Shown: positions 1 through 6,704, counted from the stretch's first letter. The stretch: DNA of 7,229 nt from Acidobacteria bacterium CG_4_9_14_3_um_filter_49_7 (GCA_002789615.1 PFTO01000184.1:2838-10066); one strand, 5' to 3'. The notes: a model not told the origin generated them from the letters alone. Translations and numbers: made by a program.

Positions 1-2
1 AA

Positions 3-2078
3 GCCAGGGAAATTATCCGCAGAACCTATGAAACAGGGGGCGCCAAATTTGAATGGATGCACAGGAAACTAAGTGGTGAATATTTCTGGTGCGAAATTAC
101 ACTGACTCGAATTCCGTGGGACCAGGAAGATTGTATTTTTGTAGTCTGGCGGGATATCACAGAAAATAAAATGGCCAACGATAAACTGAAGCTGAGTGAG
201 GCCCGTCTTCGCAAATCTCAGGAGTTGTCCAAGGCAGGAAACTGGGAAGTGGACCTGATAAATGGCCATTACATTGCATCGGATGAAGCGTACAGAATCT
301 ACGGCTATACAACTCTCGAAACCGTTACTCCCTTTGAGGAAGTTTCACGAGCCATCCACCCGGAAGACCGGGAGAGAGTGGAAACTGATTTCCGTAACTT
401 TATCATCGACGGAACCCCCTATGACACAACGTTCAGAATCAGACGCTTTGACGACGGAAATATCCGTTATGTTCGAGCCATAGCCGAGCGGGTAATTGAC
501 AAGACAGGCCGCACCATTCGCGTACTGGGTGTCGTCCAGGATATTACTGAACTGATTGAAAAAGAACGTAAAATTCGCACTGAACGTGAAAAAATGAAAA
601 TCACGCTGAAGAGCATGGCAAGCGCAGTCATTGTCACTGACAGTGATTTCAAGGTTGAAATGATGAACCCCGTTGCTGAAAAATTAACCGGATGGACCCA
701 GGCGAAAGCAATGGGGAAACCGCTGAATACTATTTATCACGTCTTGAATCCGGAAACTCGTGAACGGGTATCCTTCACTCTTCCCGAATATGAAGAACCT
801 GAACCATACAGAAAAAGCGAAACCAGAATGGTCATCGACAAAAATGGCGAAGAGCACATGATTCTCTGCAGCAGCGCACCGATTCAGTGGAAAGACAGTG
901 GATTTCTTGGACTGGTGCTCGTCTTCAGGGACATTACAGAGCGATTGAAAATGGAGCAGGAACTGCAGAAAACGCAGCGGTTGGAATCACTGGGAGTCCT
1001 TGCTGGTGGCATTGCCCATGATTTTAACAACCAGATAACCGGCATCACCGGCAATATTTCCCTGGTGAAGGCCATGCTGAAAGACTCCCCGAAGGTGAAC
1101 GCACTTCTGGATGAAGCGGAAAGAGCAGGCAATGCCTGCAAAGCCCTCTCGCGGCAGCTCCTCACATTTGCCTCCGGAGGTGCGCCGGTCAGAGAGTCCG
1201 TGAACCTGGAGGAATTGATTCGGGACAGTGTCTCCTTTAACCTTCGAGGCAAGCCTGTGAATGCAAAACTCGAAATCAAGAGTCCCCTCTGGAATGCCAA
1301 TGCCGACCCCGGTCAATTCCGCCAGATCATGAGCAACCTTCTGATCAACGCCGTACAGGCAATGCCAGATGGTGGAACGATTCGTGTTTTTGCAGATAAT
1401 GTTCAACCTGACAACTCACCTGAAGGAGCTGGCCATGACCGATTCATTCGAGTTTCTGTTTCGGACACTGGCCCGGGCATTGACCCGGAAATTCAACCAA
1501 AGATCTTTGACCCATTTTTTACCACAAAGGAAGAGGGAAAAGGATTGGGACTCTCCACCGTCCATTCCATTGTGGAACGCCACGGTGGTCAATTGAGTAT
1601 GGAATCCAGACCCGGAAAGGGAACAACCTTTACCCTGCTGCTGCCTGCATCAGAAGAATCCGGACCCGAACCGGTCGTATCCGCTGAAGGCGCTTCCGTT
1701 CAACCCCTGAATATTTTGCTCATGGATGATGAGGAAATCATCCGGGATGTCGCGCAGGAAATTTTCCGCTTCCTCGGCCATTCCGTGACTGCAACAATCA
1801 ATGGAGAAGATGCTCTGAAAGCATACAGGCGTGCTATGGAAAATGGCCCTCCCTTTGACCTGGTTCTTCTGGACATCACAATTCCAGGTGGAATGGGAGG
1901 CAAAGAAACCATTGCCCGCCTTCTGGAACTGGACCCTGATGTGAAAGCCGCCGTAACCAGCGGATACGCCCATGATCCGATTATTGCGAATTTCAGTGAG
2001 TATGGTTTCTGCGGCAGGTTGGAAAAACCATTCAAGATTGAAGACATTGAAAGATTACTGGATGCGATGTTCGGCTGA
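3..2078 (+). CDS. Multi-PAS hybrid sensor histidine kinase with C-terminal receiver (5' partial)
   Basis: The frame is open to the left edge, and the 18 residues before the first ATG (base 57) continue a PAS fold, so that ATG is internal and the gene is 5'-truncated. Residues are numbered from that Met. A partial PAS/PAC ends near VVWRDITENK (29-38). A second, PAS_3-like domain spans about 55-165 (ends VVQDITE). A third spans about 182-295 (ends VFRDITE). A short helical linker follows, then the H-box GGIAHDFNNQ with phospho-accepting His321, N-box NLLINAVQA (Asn431), G1 SDTGPGI (468-475), F-box FDPFFTTK and G2 GKGLGLS (494-500). The receiver (about 551-673) has acidic pair Asp557/Asp558, phospho-acceptor Asp606, Thr634 and Lys657, so both modules look active. 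No transmembrane segment is visible in this part. No DNA-binding domain follows the receiver, so output must go to a partner or serve as a phosphate sink. The ligand is unknown. The next gene starts 39 bases downstream and may be co-transcribed. Confidence 0.95.
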   Translation, partial: AREIIRRTYETGGAKFEWMHRKLSGEYFWCEITLTRIPWDQEDCIFVVWRDITENKMANDKLKLSEARLRKSQELSKAGNWEVDLINGHYIASDEAYRIYGYTTLETVTPFEEVSRAIHPEDRERVETDFRNFIIDGTPYDTTFRIRRFDDGNIRYVRAIAERVIDKTGRTIRVLGVVQDITELIEKERKIRTEREKMKITLKSMASAVIVTDSDFKVEMMNPVAEKLTGWTQAKAMGKPLNTIYHVLNPETRERVSFTLPEYEEPEPYRKSETRMVIDKNGEEHMILCSSAPIQWKDSGFLGLVLVFRDITERLKMEQELQKTQRLESLGVLAGGIAHDFNNQITGITGNISLVKAMLKDSPKVNALLDEAERAGNACKALSRQLLTFASGGAPVRESVNLEELIRDSVSFNLRGKPVNAKLEIKSPLWNANADPGQFRQIMSNLLINAVQAMPDGGTIRVFADNVQPDNSPEGAGHDRFIRVSVSDTGPGIDPEIQPKIFDPFFTTKEEGKGLGLSTVHSIVERHGGQLSMESRPGKGTTFTLLLPASEESGPEPVVSAEGASVQPLNILLMDDEEIIRDVAQEIFRFLGHSVTATINGEDALKAYRRAMENGPPFDLVLLDITIPGGMGGKETIARLLELDPDVKAAVTSGYAHDPIIANFSEYGFCGRLEKPFKIEDIERLLDAMFG

Positions 2079-2117
2079 TATCCACAAATCAGATTCATCA
2101 GACGACGAGGAGATCTT

Positions 2118-3062
2118 ATGAAAAACTTTGCCATCCTTCTTATTTTTTTCACTGCATTCCCTGCAACCGCAGATAGCCTGAATCTGAGTCTGAATTTGAA
2201 AAAGGGAAATCACTTTATTACCACCCTGACCAGCACACAAGCCGTAATCCGGGATGTTGGCGGCCAGCAGACTCAGGTTGATAACTCCACTGAAATGACA
2301 CTGTCTTTTGAAGTAACCGGGTCCGATGAGAAAACATACACCATTACAATGCGCTACACACACATCATTGTGTCCAGCCGGGGTGCCGGTTGGGAATTCC
2401 ACTATGACTCAACGCCTTCAACGGATTCCGGCAGTACAGATTCGAAACAGATGAACATCTTCTACAAGAGCCTATTGAATCAACCAATAACCCTTGTCAT
2501 CGACCGCCTCTCAGGCACAATTAAGAGCATGTCCGGATGGGATAAACTGGGCAAACATGTTGTAGAAGAGTTGAGGCAGGGAACAGCAACAGATCGACAG
2601 AAACTGACTGATATGTTGATCTCATCGATAAAGAATGGGATTGTGAACGGGGGGGCCACCAGTGTCTTCCCTTCTCTGGCAGGGAGAACTATTCAAAAGG
2701 GGAGTCAATGGCAGATCCAGGACACACTTCCCACGTTTTCCGGCCTCGCTCTTCGAACCACTTACAAAGTCACAGACCTTTTCCCTGACAGAGTGACACT
2801 CTCCGTTTCCTCCTCTTTGTCCACCTCACCAACAGCAACCGTCATTGCTACAGGCGCCACAAAAACCCAGTACAAACTCAGCGGAACCCAGAAAGGAACA
2901 CTTGTCGTTGACAGAAAAACCGGCTGGGTTACGCAAACGCATGTAAATCAGGAACTGGAGGGTACGTTTACCATGATTGATATGGGATTAACCATCCCTG
3001 TTACGGTGTCAGGAAAAACAGACATACAGTCCAGACAGTATACCGGATCAACGGGCAAATGA
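2118..3062 (+). CDS. Exported protein of unknown function, DUF6263-like
   Basis: This 314-residue protein begins with a short signal peptide: a Lys at residue 3, a hydrophobic core (AILLIFFTAF) and a probable signal peptidase I site after ATA (residue 18). No lipobox cysteine and no later membrane span are seen, so it is probably periplasmic or secreted. The start is supported by a GAGGAGA ribosome site at 2107-2113. After the signal the chain looks beta-rich: an LNLKKGNHF opening, a GGQQTQVDN segment, an alternating strand pattern through YTITMRYTHI, a central LSGTIKSMSGWDKL and a late GTLVVDRKTGWVTQT. This layout resembles the DUF6263 family (Leu/Lys-rich start, Gly-Gln turn, GxVxxxxG mid-segment), recalled from the family pattern and not searched. 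No catalytic residues are evident. It lies 39 bases after the kinase gene and its stop overlaps the pcm start by four bases. A run of seven G at 2649-2655 lies within the coding sequence. Confidence 0.85.
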   Translation: MKNFAILLIFFTAFPATADSLNLSLNLKKGNHFITTLTSTQAVIRDVGGQQTQVDNSTEMTLSFEVTGSDEKTYTITMRYTHIIVSSRGAGWEFHYDSTPSTDSGSTDSKQMNIFYKSLLNQPITLVIDRLSGTIKSMSGWDKLGKHVVEELRQGTATDRQKLTDMLISSIKNGIVNGGATSVFPSLAGRTIQKGSQWQIQDTLPTFSGLALRTTYKVTDLFPDRVTLSVSSSLSTSPTATVIATGATKTQYKLSGTQKGTLVVDRKTGWVTQTHVNQELEGTFTMIDMGLTIPVTVSGKTDIQSRQYTGSTGK

Positions 3063-3676
3063 CCTCCGAACCCCTGGAATGGATGATTCAAAACCAGATT
3101 GTCCGCCGCGGTATTCATAACCATGCTCTGCTGAATGCACTGCGGGCAATTGATCGAAGAGATTTTGTTCCAGCTGCTTCCCAAAGCGCGGCCTATGAAG
3201 ACCGCCCTCTCCCATTAAAGAACGGCCAGACGATTTCCCAACCCTACATCGTGGCACTGATGACGGAACAATTGGAACTCGACTCCCATCACCATGTCCT
3301 CGAAATTGGAACCGGCAGCGCCTACCAGACTGCCATTCTCGCTTTCCTTTGCCACAGCGTAATCTCAATAGAGCTTTTTCCGGCTCTTCACGAGGTAGCG
3401 AAGTTATCTCTGGCACCGTTCAAATTCCGTAATATCACTCTGATTCAGGGAGATGGGAAAAAAGGATGGGAAAAACAGGCACCCTATGATCGAATCATTC
3501 TGACTGCCGCACCACAAGACTTTCCCGACAGCGTGTTTGATCAATTGGTTGAAGGTGGCATTATGGTGGCTCCAATTGGAAAAGCCGGATATCAAACTCT
3601 CTTTAAAATCACTAAAACTGGTGGAAAGCCTGTGAAGGAATCAATCTGCGGCGTTCGTTTTGTGCCCCTGGTCTGA
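3059..3676 (+). CDS. pcm: Protein-L-isoaspartate O-methyltransferase
   Basis: This enzyme transfers a methyl group from S-adenosylmethionine to L-isoaspartyl residues in aged proteins, starting their repair. At 205 residues it matches the usual bacterial length (about 205-215). Family features run in order: an N-terminal helical region with IVRRGI (14-19), DRRDFVP (32-38), AAYEDRPLPL, the substrate and active-site segment GQTISQPYIVALMTE (56-70, with Ser60), the SAM-binding motif LEIGTGSAYQTA (81-92), acidic IELF at the end of the next strand, GDGKKGW, the APYDRIILTAAP segment, LVEGGIMVAPIG, and a C-terminal VRFVPL. The third glycine of the usual GTGSGYQ motif is Ala88 here. No signal peptide is seen, so it is probably cytoplasmic. 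The ATG overlaps the upstream stop codon (ATGA) and has only a weak ribosome site, which suggests translational coupling to the exported DUF6263-like gene. Confidence 0.95.
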   Translation: MTSEPLEWMIQNQIVRRGIHNHALLNALRAIDRRDFVPAASQSAAYEDRPLPLKNGQTISQPYIVALMTEQLELDSHHHVLEIGTGSAYQTAILAFLCHSVISIELFPALHEVAKLSLAPFKFRNITLIQGDGKKGWEKQAPYDRIILTAAPQDFPDSVFDQLVEGGIMVAPIGKAGYQTLFKITKTGGKPVKESICGVRFVPLV

Positions 3677-3680
3677 TTTT

Positions 3681-3704
3681 CGTCAGCCCCTTTCGCGGCT
3701 GACG
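3681..3704 (+). terminator. Perfect hairpin after pcm, possible weak terminator
   Basis: CGTCAGCC (3681-3688) and GGCTGACG (3697-3704) form a perfect 8-bp stem with an 8-base loop, beginning five bases after the pcm stop codon. No run of T follows, so it does not fit a standard intrinsic terminator. It could instead protect the mRNA 3' end or be a weak or factor-assisted terminator. The stem is visible in the sequence; its function is inferred. Confidence 0.45.
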
Positions 3705-3822
3705 CCGTGATTTGTAACCCGTAATGAGTGATTTGTTGGGGAAAGACAGAGATGAACCATTCCCTTTCTTTCCTTATTTTCCCGCATTAACACTTTCCTA
3801 CGCTCGCATACCGGGAAAATTG

Positions 3823-3831
3823 TGGTAAAAT
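3823..3831 (+). promoter_or_regulatory. Probable extended -10 promoter of the chalcone-isomerase-like gene
   Basis: TGGTAAAAT matches the extended -10 pattern TGnTATAAT, with five of six bases in the hexamer. No good -35 hexamer lies at the expected distance, which is common for extended -10 promoters. Transcription would start near 3838, leaving a leader of about 30 bases before the ATG at 3871. This fits the 194-base gap and the hairpin that separate this gene from pcm. Confidence 0.4.
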
Positions 3832-3870
3832 TCTGCTATTGACCCGTAAATTCGCTGAAAGGAGCGTACC

Positions 3871-4431
3871 ATGAAAAAACTCGTGACTCTGGCAGTAGCC
3901 GCAATCCTGCTTTCAACAACCGCTTTCGCTGTCAAAATTGGAGGAGTGAACCTTCCGGACACCCTGAAAGCCGGAGAAAGCACTCTCGTCCTCAACGGAG
4001 CGGGCCTTCGGAAAAAACTCTGGATCAAAGTCTATGCCGGCGGCCTTTACCTGTCACACAAAACCAACAATCAGAATCAGATTATCAATGCCGATGAACC
4101 CATGGCAGTTCGGATGCACTTCATCCACGACGGGATTGCCCCAAAGAAACTGATTGATGCATGGGACGAAGGGTTTGAAGCTGCAACCAATGATAATGTA
4201 GCTCCTATTCAAATGCAAATCGATAAGTTCAATGCCACATTCAAAGTGGAAGTTCACGAGGGAGATGTCTATGACCTTATCTATGTTCCGCAAGAAGGCG
4301 TTTCCGTCTACTTCAATGGTAAAAAGATTGACACCATTACCGGCCTTGCATTCAAGAAGGCTCTCTTCGGCATTTGGCTCTGTGACGATCCAGCCGATAG
4401 CGGACTGAAGGAAGGCATGCTCAACCAGTAA
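3871..4431 (+). CDS. Exported chalcone-isomerase-like protein
   Basis: This 186-residue protein has a clear signal peptide (MKKL, a hydrophobic stretch LAVAAILLS, probable cleavage after AFA at residue 20). The mature part has the hallmarks of the bacterial chalcone-isomerase-like family: VNLPDTL and LNGAGLRKKLW near the start (about 26-51), VYAGGLYL (54-61), a strand containing MAVRMHFIHDGI, a helix with WDEGFEAA, VYFNGKKI, and the C-terminal FKKALFGIWLCDDPADSGLK (161-180). Relatives in this family are usually annotated only by fold; chalcone isomerization in bacteria should not be assumed, and some members may bind fatty acids or other hydrophobic ligands. Cys171 in GIWLCDDP sits where I recall glycine being more usual. 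The start is backed by GAAAGGAG at 3857-3864, six bases upstream. The gene appears to be a single transcription unit between a likely promoter and a downstream hairpin. Confidence 0.88.
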   Translation: MKKLVTLAVAAILLSTTAFAVKIGGVNLPDTLKAGESTLVLNGAGLRKKLWIKVYAGGLYLSHKTNNQNQIINADEPMAVRMHFIHDGIAPKKLIDAWDEGFEAATNDNVAPIQMQIDKFNATFKVEVHEGDVYDLIYVPQEGVSVYFNGKKIDTITGLAFKKALFGIWLCDDPADSGLKEGMLNQ

Positions 4432-4474
4432 TTTCATCCGGGGGGGCCTGCCCCCCCCTTATCTGAGCATGCTC
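4415..4474 (+). repeat. Outer inverted repeat enclosing the G7/C7 hairpin
   Basis: GCATGCTC (4415-4422), in the last codons of the chalcone-isomerase-like gene, is the exact reverse complement of GAGCATGC (4465-4472). The right arm extends to the perfect 10-base palindrome GAGCATGCTC (4465-4474), so the octamer GCATGCTC is also present as a direct repeat at 4467-4474. The arms bracket the stop codon and the G7/C7 stem. The RNA could form a larger two-part structure that includes the end of the coding region. Confidence 0.6.
4440..4463 (+). terminator. G7/C7 hairpin, likely terminator of the chalcone-isomerase-like gene
   Basis: Seven G (4440-4446), a CCTG loop and seven C (4451-4457) make an all-GC stem of 7 bp. 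It begins eight bases after the stop codon and is followed by a short T-containing stretch (CTTATCT). The stem is very stable, but the U-tract is poor, so termination is likely but not certain. Homopolymers of this length also invite sequencing or replication slippage. Confidence 0.55.
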
Positions 4475-4514
4475 TTATCAGATTTTATCATTTCTACTTA
4501 TCATATCTTTATCA
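4475..4514 (+). repeat. Four TTATCA repeats in roughly helical phase
   Basis: TTATCA occurs at 4475, 4485, 4498 and 4509, giving spacings of 10, 13 and 11 bases, close to one DNA turn. A related TTATCT sits at 4459. The array is in AT-rich DNA about 120-160 bases upstream of the groES promoter. It could be a protein-binding array or a bent segment, or simply chance in AT-rich sequence. No known operator is recognised. Confidence 0.4.
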
Positions 4515-4632
4515 TATTGAGTTATTCTCTGGTATTATAAGTTATTTTTATATATATTTAATATTTTGGTACAAGAGCTCAATATTGGGCCATTTTCAGG
4601 CCGCTTCTTCGCTCATCTCGCTTATTTAATTC

Positions 4633-4661
4633 TTGACAAAAATAGCCGTTACCTCTATATT
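4633..4661 (+). promoter_or_regulatory. Sigma-70-type promoter of groESL
   Basis: A perfect -35 TTGACA (4633-4638) is followed after exactly 17 bases by TATATT (4656-4661), five of six matches to the -10 consensus. Transcription should start near 4668, about 39 bases before the groES ATG. The DNA upstream is AT-rich. The operator at 4659-4687 overlaps the -10 and the expected start, as expected for repression by HrcA. Confidence 0.88.
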
Positions 4662-4687
4662 AGCAGTCGGAACGCTTAACTGCTAAT
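4659..4687 (+). promoter_or_regulatory. CIRCE-like operator (HrcA site), variant arms
   Basis: TTAGCAGTC (4660-4668), nine bases, then AACTGCTAA (4678-4686) match the CIRCE layout TTAGCACTC-N9-GAGTGCTAA at 15 of 18 arm positions. Counting flanking bases, ATTAGCAGT and ACTGCTAAT form a perfect 9-bp inverted repeat. The element overlaps the -10 and start site of groESL, the standard place for repression by HrcA, which is relieved when GroEL is occupied by unfolded protein. No hrcA gene is in the window. Two of the three differences are a symmetric C-to-G and G-to-C pair. Confidence 0.85.
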
Positions 4688-4706
4688 TCCCTTTAAGGAG
4701 GATATC

Positions 4707-4985
4707 ATGACAATTAAACCATTGCACGACAGAGTGCTGGTAAAGCGGATGGAACCAAAGGAAGAACTTCGCGGTGGGATTATTATTCCCGACACGGCAA
4801 AAGAAAAACCCATGGAAGCAAAAGTGATTGCGGTTGGGCCGGGAAAAGACAAGGAACACCCCATGACCGTCAAGACCGGTCAAATTGTTTTGATCGGCAA
4901 ATATGCCGGAACCGAAGTGAAAATTAATGATGAAGAACACCTAATCCTGCGCGAAGAAGAGATTCTCGCCGTTTTGGTAAAATAA
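4707..4985 (+). CDS. groES: Co-chaperonin GroES (Cpn10)
   Basis: GroES forms the heptameric lid that closes the GroEL folding chamber in the cytoplasm. The 92-residue protein starts with the typical IKPLHDRVLVKR, followed by the mobile loop that docks on GroEL (about residues 16-29, with ELRGGIIIPD), then AKEKPMEAKVIAVGPGK, VKTGQIVLIGKYAGTEV and the C-terminal HLILREEEILAVL. It is a few residues shorter than common bacterial versions (94-97), apparently in the roof-hairpin region after GPGK. A strong AAGGAGG (4695-4701) five bases upstream fixes the start. It is the first gene of a two-gene operon under the TTGACA/TATATT promoter and CIRCE-like operator, with groEL 21 bases downstream. Confidence 0.98.
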   Translation: MTIKPLHDRVLVKRMEPKEELRGGIIIPDTAKEKPMEAKVIAVGPGKDKEHPMTVKTGQIVLIGKYAGTEVKINDEEHLILREEEILAVLVK

Positions 4986-5006
4986 GGTATAACAGAGGAG
5001 TTAAAA

Positions 5007-6629
5007 ATGGCAAAAAAGATTTCTTTCAGCGATGAAGCCCGCCAGAATATTCTGAAGGGCGTAGAACAACTCACAGATGCAGTACAGGCAACTCTCGGGC
5101 CCCGGGGCCGGAATGTCCTTATTGAGAAAAAATTCGGGTCTCCCCTCAGCACCAAAGACGGTGTAACTGTGGCCAAAGAGATTGAACTCAAACACCCTGA
5201 AGAAACTATTGGTGCCCAACTCGTGAAGGAAGTGGCCTCTAAAACTTCCGACACAGCTGGCGACGGAACCACCACAGCCACAGTTCTGGCACGGAATATT
5301 TACAAGGAAGGCATCAAGGCCATCGTAGCCGGTGCCAACCCCATGGATCTGAAACGAGGCGTGGACAGTGCAGTAAAGGCCGTTCTGGAAGGCCTCGTTA
5401 AACTCGCCCAGCCGGTAAAAGGTGATGAAATCGCCAAAGTCGGCGCGATTTCAGCCAACAACGACATGGAAATCGGCAGAATCATTGCCGACGCAATGGA
5501 TAAGGTTGGGAAAGACGGCGTCATCACCGTTGAAGAAGCCAAGGGTTTTGAAACCACATTGGATGTCGTAGAAGGTATGCAGTTCGATCGTGGCTATCTT
5601 TCTCCCTATTTTGTTACAGACGCGGAAAGGATGGAAGTGGTCTTTGAAAACCCCTACATTCTCATCCACGAGAAGAAGCTCAGCAATATGAAGGACCTGC
5701 TGCCGATTCTGGAACAGGTTAACAAGACCGGACGGGCCCTCCTCATAATCGCCGAAGACATTGAAGGTGAAGCTCTGGCAACCCTGGTTGTGAACAAACT
5801 CCGGGGCGTATTGAACATTGCCGCAGTAAAAGCACCTGGATTCGGCGACCGCCGGAAAGCCATGCTGGAAGACATTGCTATCCTGACCGGTGGGAAAGCT
5901 ATTTCTGAAGACCTCGGTATCAAGTTGGAAAACATCACCCTGGAATTCCTGGGTTCAGCCAAGAAAGTGACCATTGACAAAGAAAATACAACCATCGTAG
6001 AAGGTGCCGGCACGACTGACAATATCAAATCCCGGGTAGCACAGATTAAGGCTCAGATTGAGAACACCTCATCTGATTATGACAAGGAAAAACTCCAGGA
6101 AAGGCTTGCCAAACTCGTGGGCGGTGTGGCCATCATCAAAGTGGGCGCAGCTACCGAAACCGAGCTGAAAGAAAAGAAAGCCCGGGTGGAAGACGCCATG
6201 CATGCCACAAAAGCTGCAGTGGAAGAGGGGATTGTGCCCGGCGGCGGCGTTGCCCTGATCCGTCAACTCGGCCTCCTGGACAAGTTGAAATTGGAAGGCG
6301 ACATGCAACTTGGTGTCGACATCATTCGCAAAGCGCTGATAGCGCCGATGAAAGCCATTGCCGACAATGCAGGCCAGGAAGGCTCCGTTGTGGTTCGGGA
6401 AGTACTGTCCCGCAAAGGCGCTGTAGGGTATAACGCTTCTACCGACACCTACGAAAATCTGCTGGAAGCCGGAGTAATTGACCCGGTAAAGGTGACGAAG
6501 AATGCACTCTTAAATGCCGCCTCCGTGGCCGGCGTTATGCTCACAACTGAAGCCGTAATCACAGAGATTCCGGAAGACAAACCTGCCGGACCTCCCGCCC
6601 CTGACATGGGCGGAATGGGAATGTATTAA
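5007..6629 (+). CDS. groEL: Chaperonin GroEL (Cpn60)
   Basis: GroEL is the double-ring ATPase that folds proteins in its cavity with GroES. At 540 residues it is full length for the family (about 540-550). Key parts are visible: LGPRGRNV (30-37) and KDGVTVAKEIEL (50-61) with Asp51, the nucleotide-binding DGTTTATVL (86-94), an apical domain with the RGYLSPYFVTD segment and the KAPGFGDRRK motif, and AMHATKAAVEEGIVPGGG just after Asp396, which corresponds to the catalytic Asp398 of E. coli GroEL. The C-terminal tail is a short GGM type ending DMGGMGMY. Nothing is truncated and no essential residue appears lost. The ribosome site GAGGAG (4995-5000) lies six bases before the ATG, and the gene is co-transcribed with groES. 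It is the last gene of the operon, with an intrinsic terminator 24 bases after its stop. Confidence 0.99.
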   Translation: MAKKISFSDEARQNILKGVEQLTDAVQATLGPRGRNVLIEKKFGSPLSTKDGVTVAKEIELKHPEETIGAQLVKEVASKTSDTAGDGTTTATVLARNIYKEGIKAIVAGANPMDLKRGVDSAVKAVLEGLVKLAQPVKGDEIAKVGAISANNDMEIGRIIADAMDKVGKDGVITVEEAKGFETTLDVVEGMQFDRGYLSPYFVTDAERMEVVFENPYILIHEKKLSNMKDLLPILEQVNKTGRALLIIAEDIEGEALATLVVNKLRGVLNIAAVKAPGFGDRRKAMLEDIAILTGGKAISEDLGIKLENITLEFLGSAKKVTIDKENTTIVEGAGTTDNIKSRVAQIKAQIENTSSDYDKEKLQERLAKLVGGVAIIKVGAATETELKEKKARVEDAMHATKAAVEEGIVPGGGVALIRQLGLLDKLKLEGDMQLGVDIIRKALIAPMKAIADNAGQEGSVVVREVLSRKGAVGYNASTDTYENLLEAGVIDPVKVTKNALLNAASVAGVMLTTEAVITEIPEDKPAGPPAPDMGGMGMY

Positions 6630-6652
6630 TTTCCATTTGTACAATCAATTTC

Positions 6653-6682
6653 AAGGACCCGCCTTTCGGCGGGTCCTTTTTT
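6653..6682 (+). terminator. Intrinsic terminator of groESL
   Basis: GGACCCGCC (6655-6663), loop TTTC and GGCGGGTCC (6668-6676) form a perfect 9-bp GC-rich stem, followed at once by six T (6677-6682). The A pair before the stem extends it to 11 bp. This is a textbook Rho-independent terminator for the + strand. On the opposite strand only a very short T run follows, so it is a weaker candidate for ending fumC. Confidence 0.95.
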
Positions 6683-6704
6683 CTTATGCCCTACTTCAAC
6701 TATT

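Noticed and set aside
57..59. ATG at 57 as the start of the histidine kinase
   Set aside because: The frame stays open to the window edge, and the residues before the ATG (ending KFEW) continue the same PAS fold, so this Met is internal.
884..1406. Two overlapping minus-strand frames of about 138 codons opposite the kinase H-box region
   Set aside because: They lie wholly antisense to conserved kinase motifs and have no recognisable domain or ribosome site.
1700..2152. 150-codon minus-strand frame across the kinase 3' end
   Set aside because: It mirrors the receiver domain coding sequence and the spacer; the product is Ser/Arg-rich with no family resemblance.
3724..3828. Small + strand frame of 34 codons between pcm and the chalcone-isomerase-like gene
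   Set aside because: No ribosome site precedes the ATG, the peptide resembles nothing I know, and its stop overlaps the likely -10 element of the next gene.
4517..4541. Second promoter in the AT-rich spacer (TTGAGT with TATTAT or TATAAG)
   Set aside because: The spacing between the hexamers is only 10-13 bases, too short for a sigma-70 promoter.
4880..5281. 133-codon minus-strand frame across the groES-groEL junction
   Set aside because: It is antisense to two highly conserved genes and has no supporting signal.
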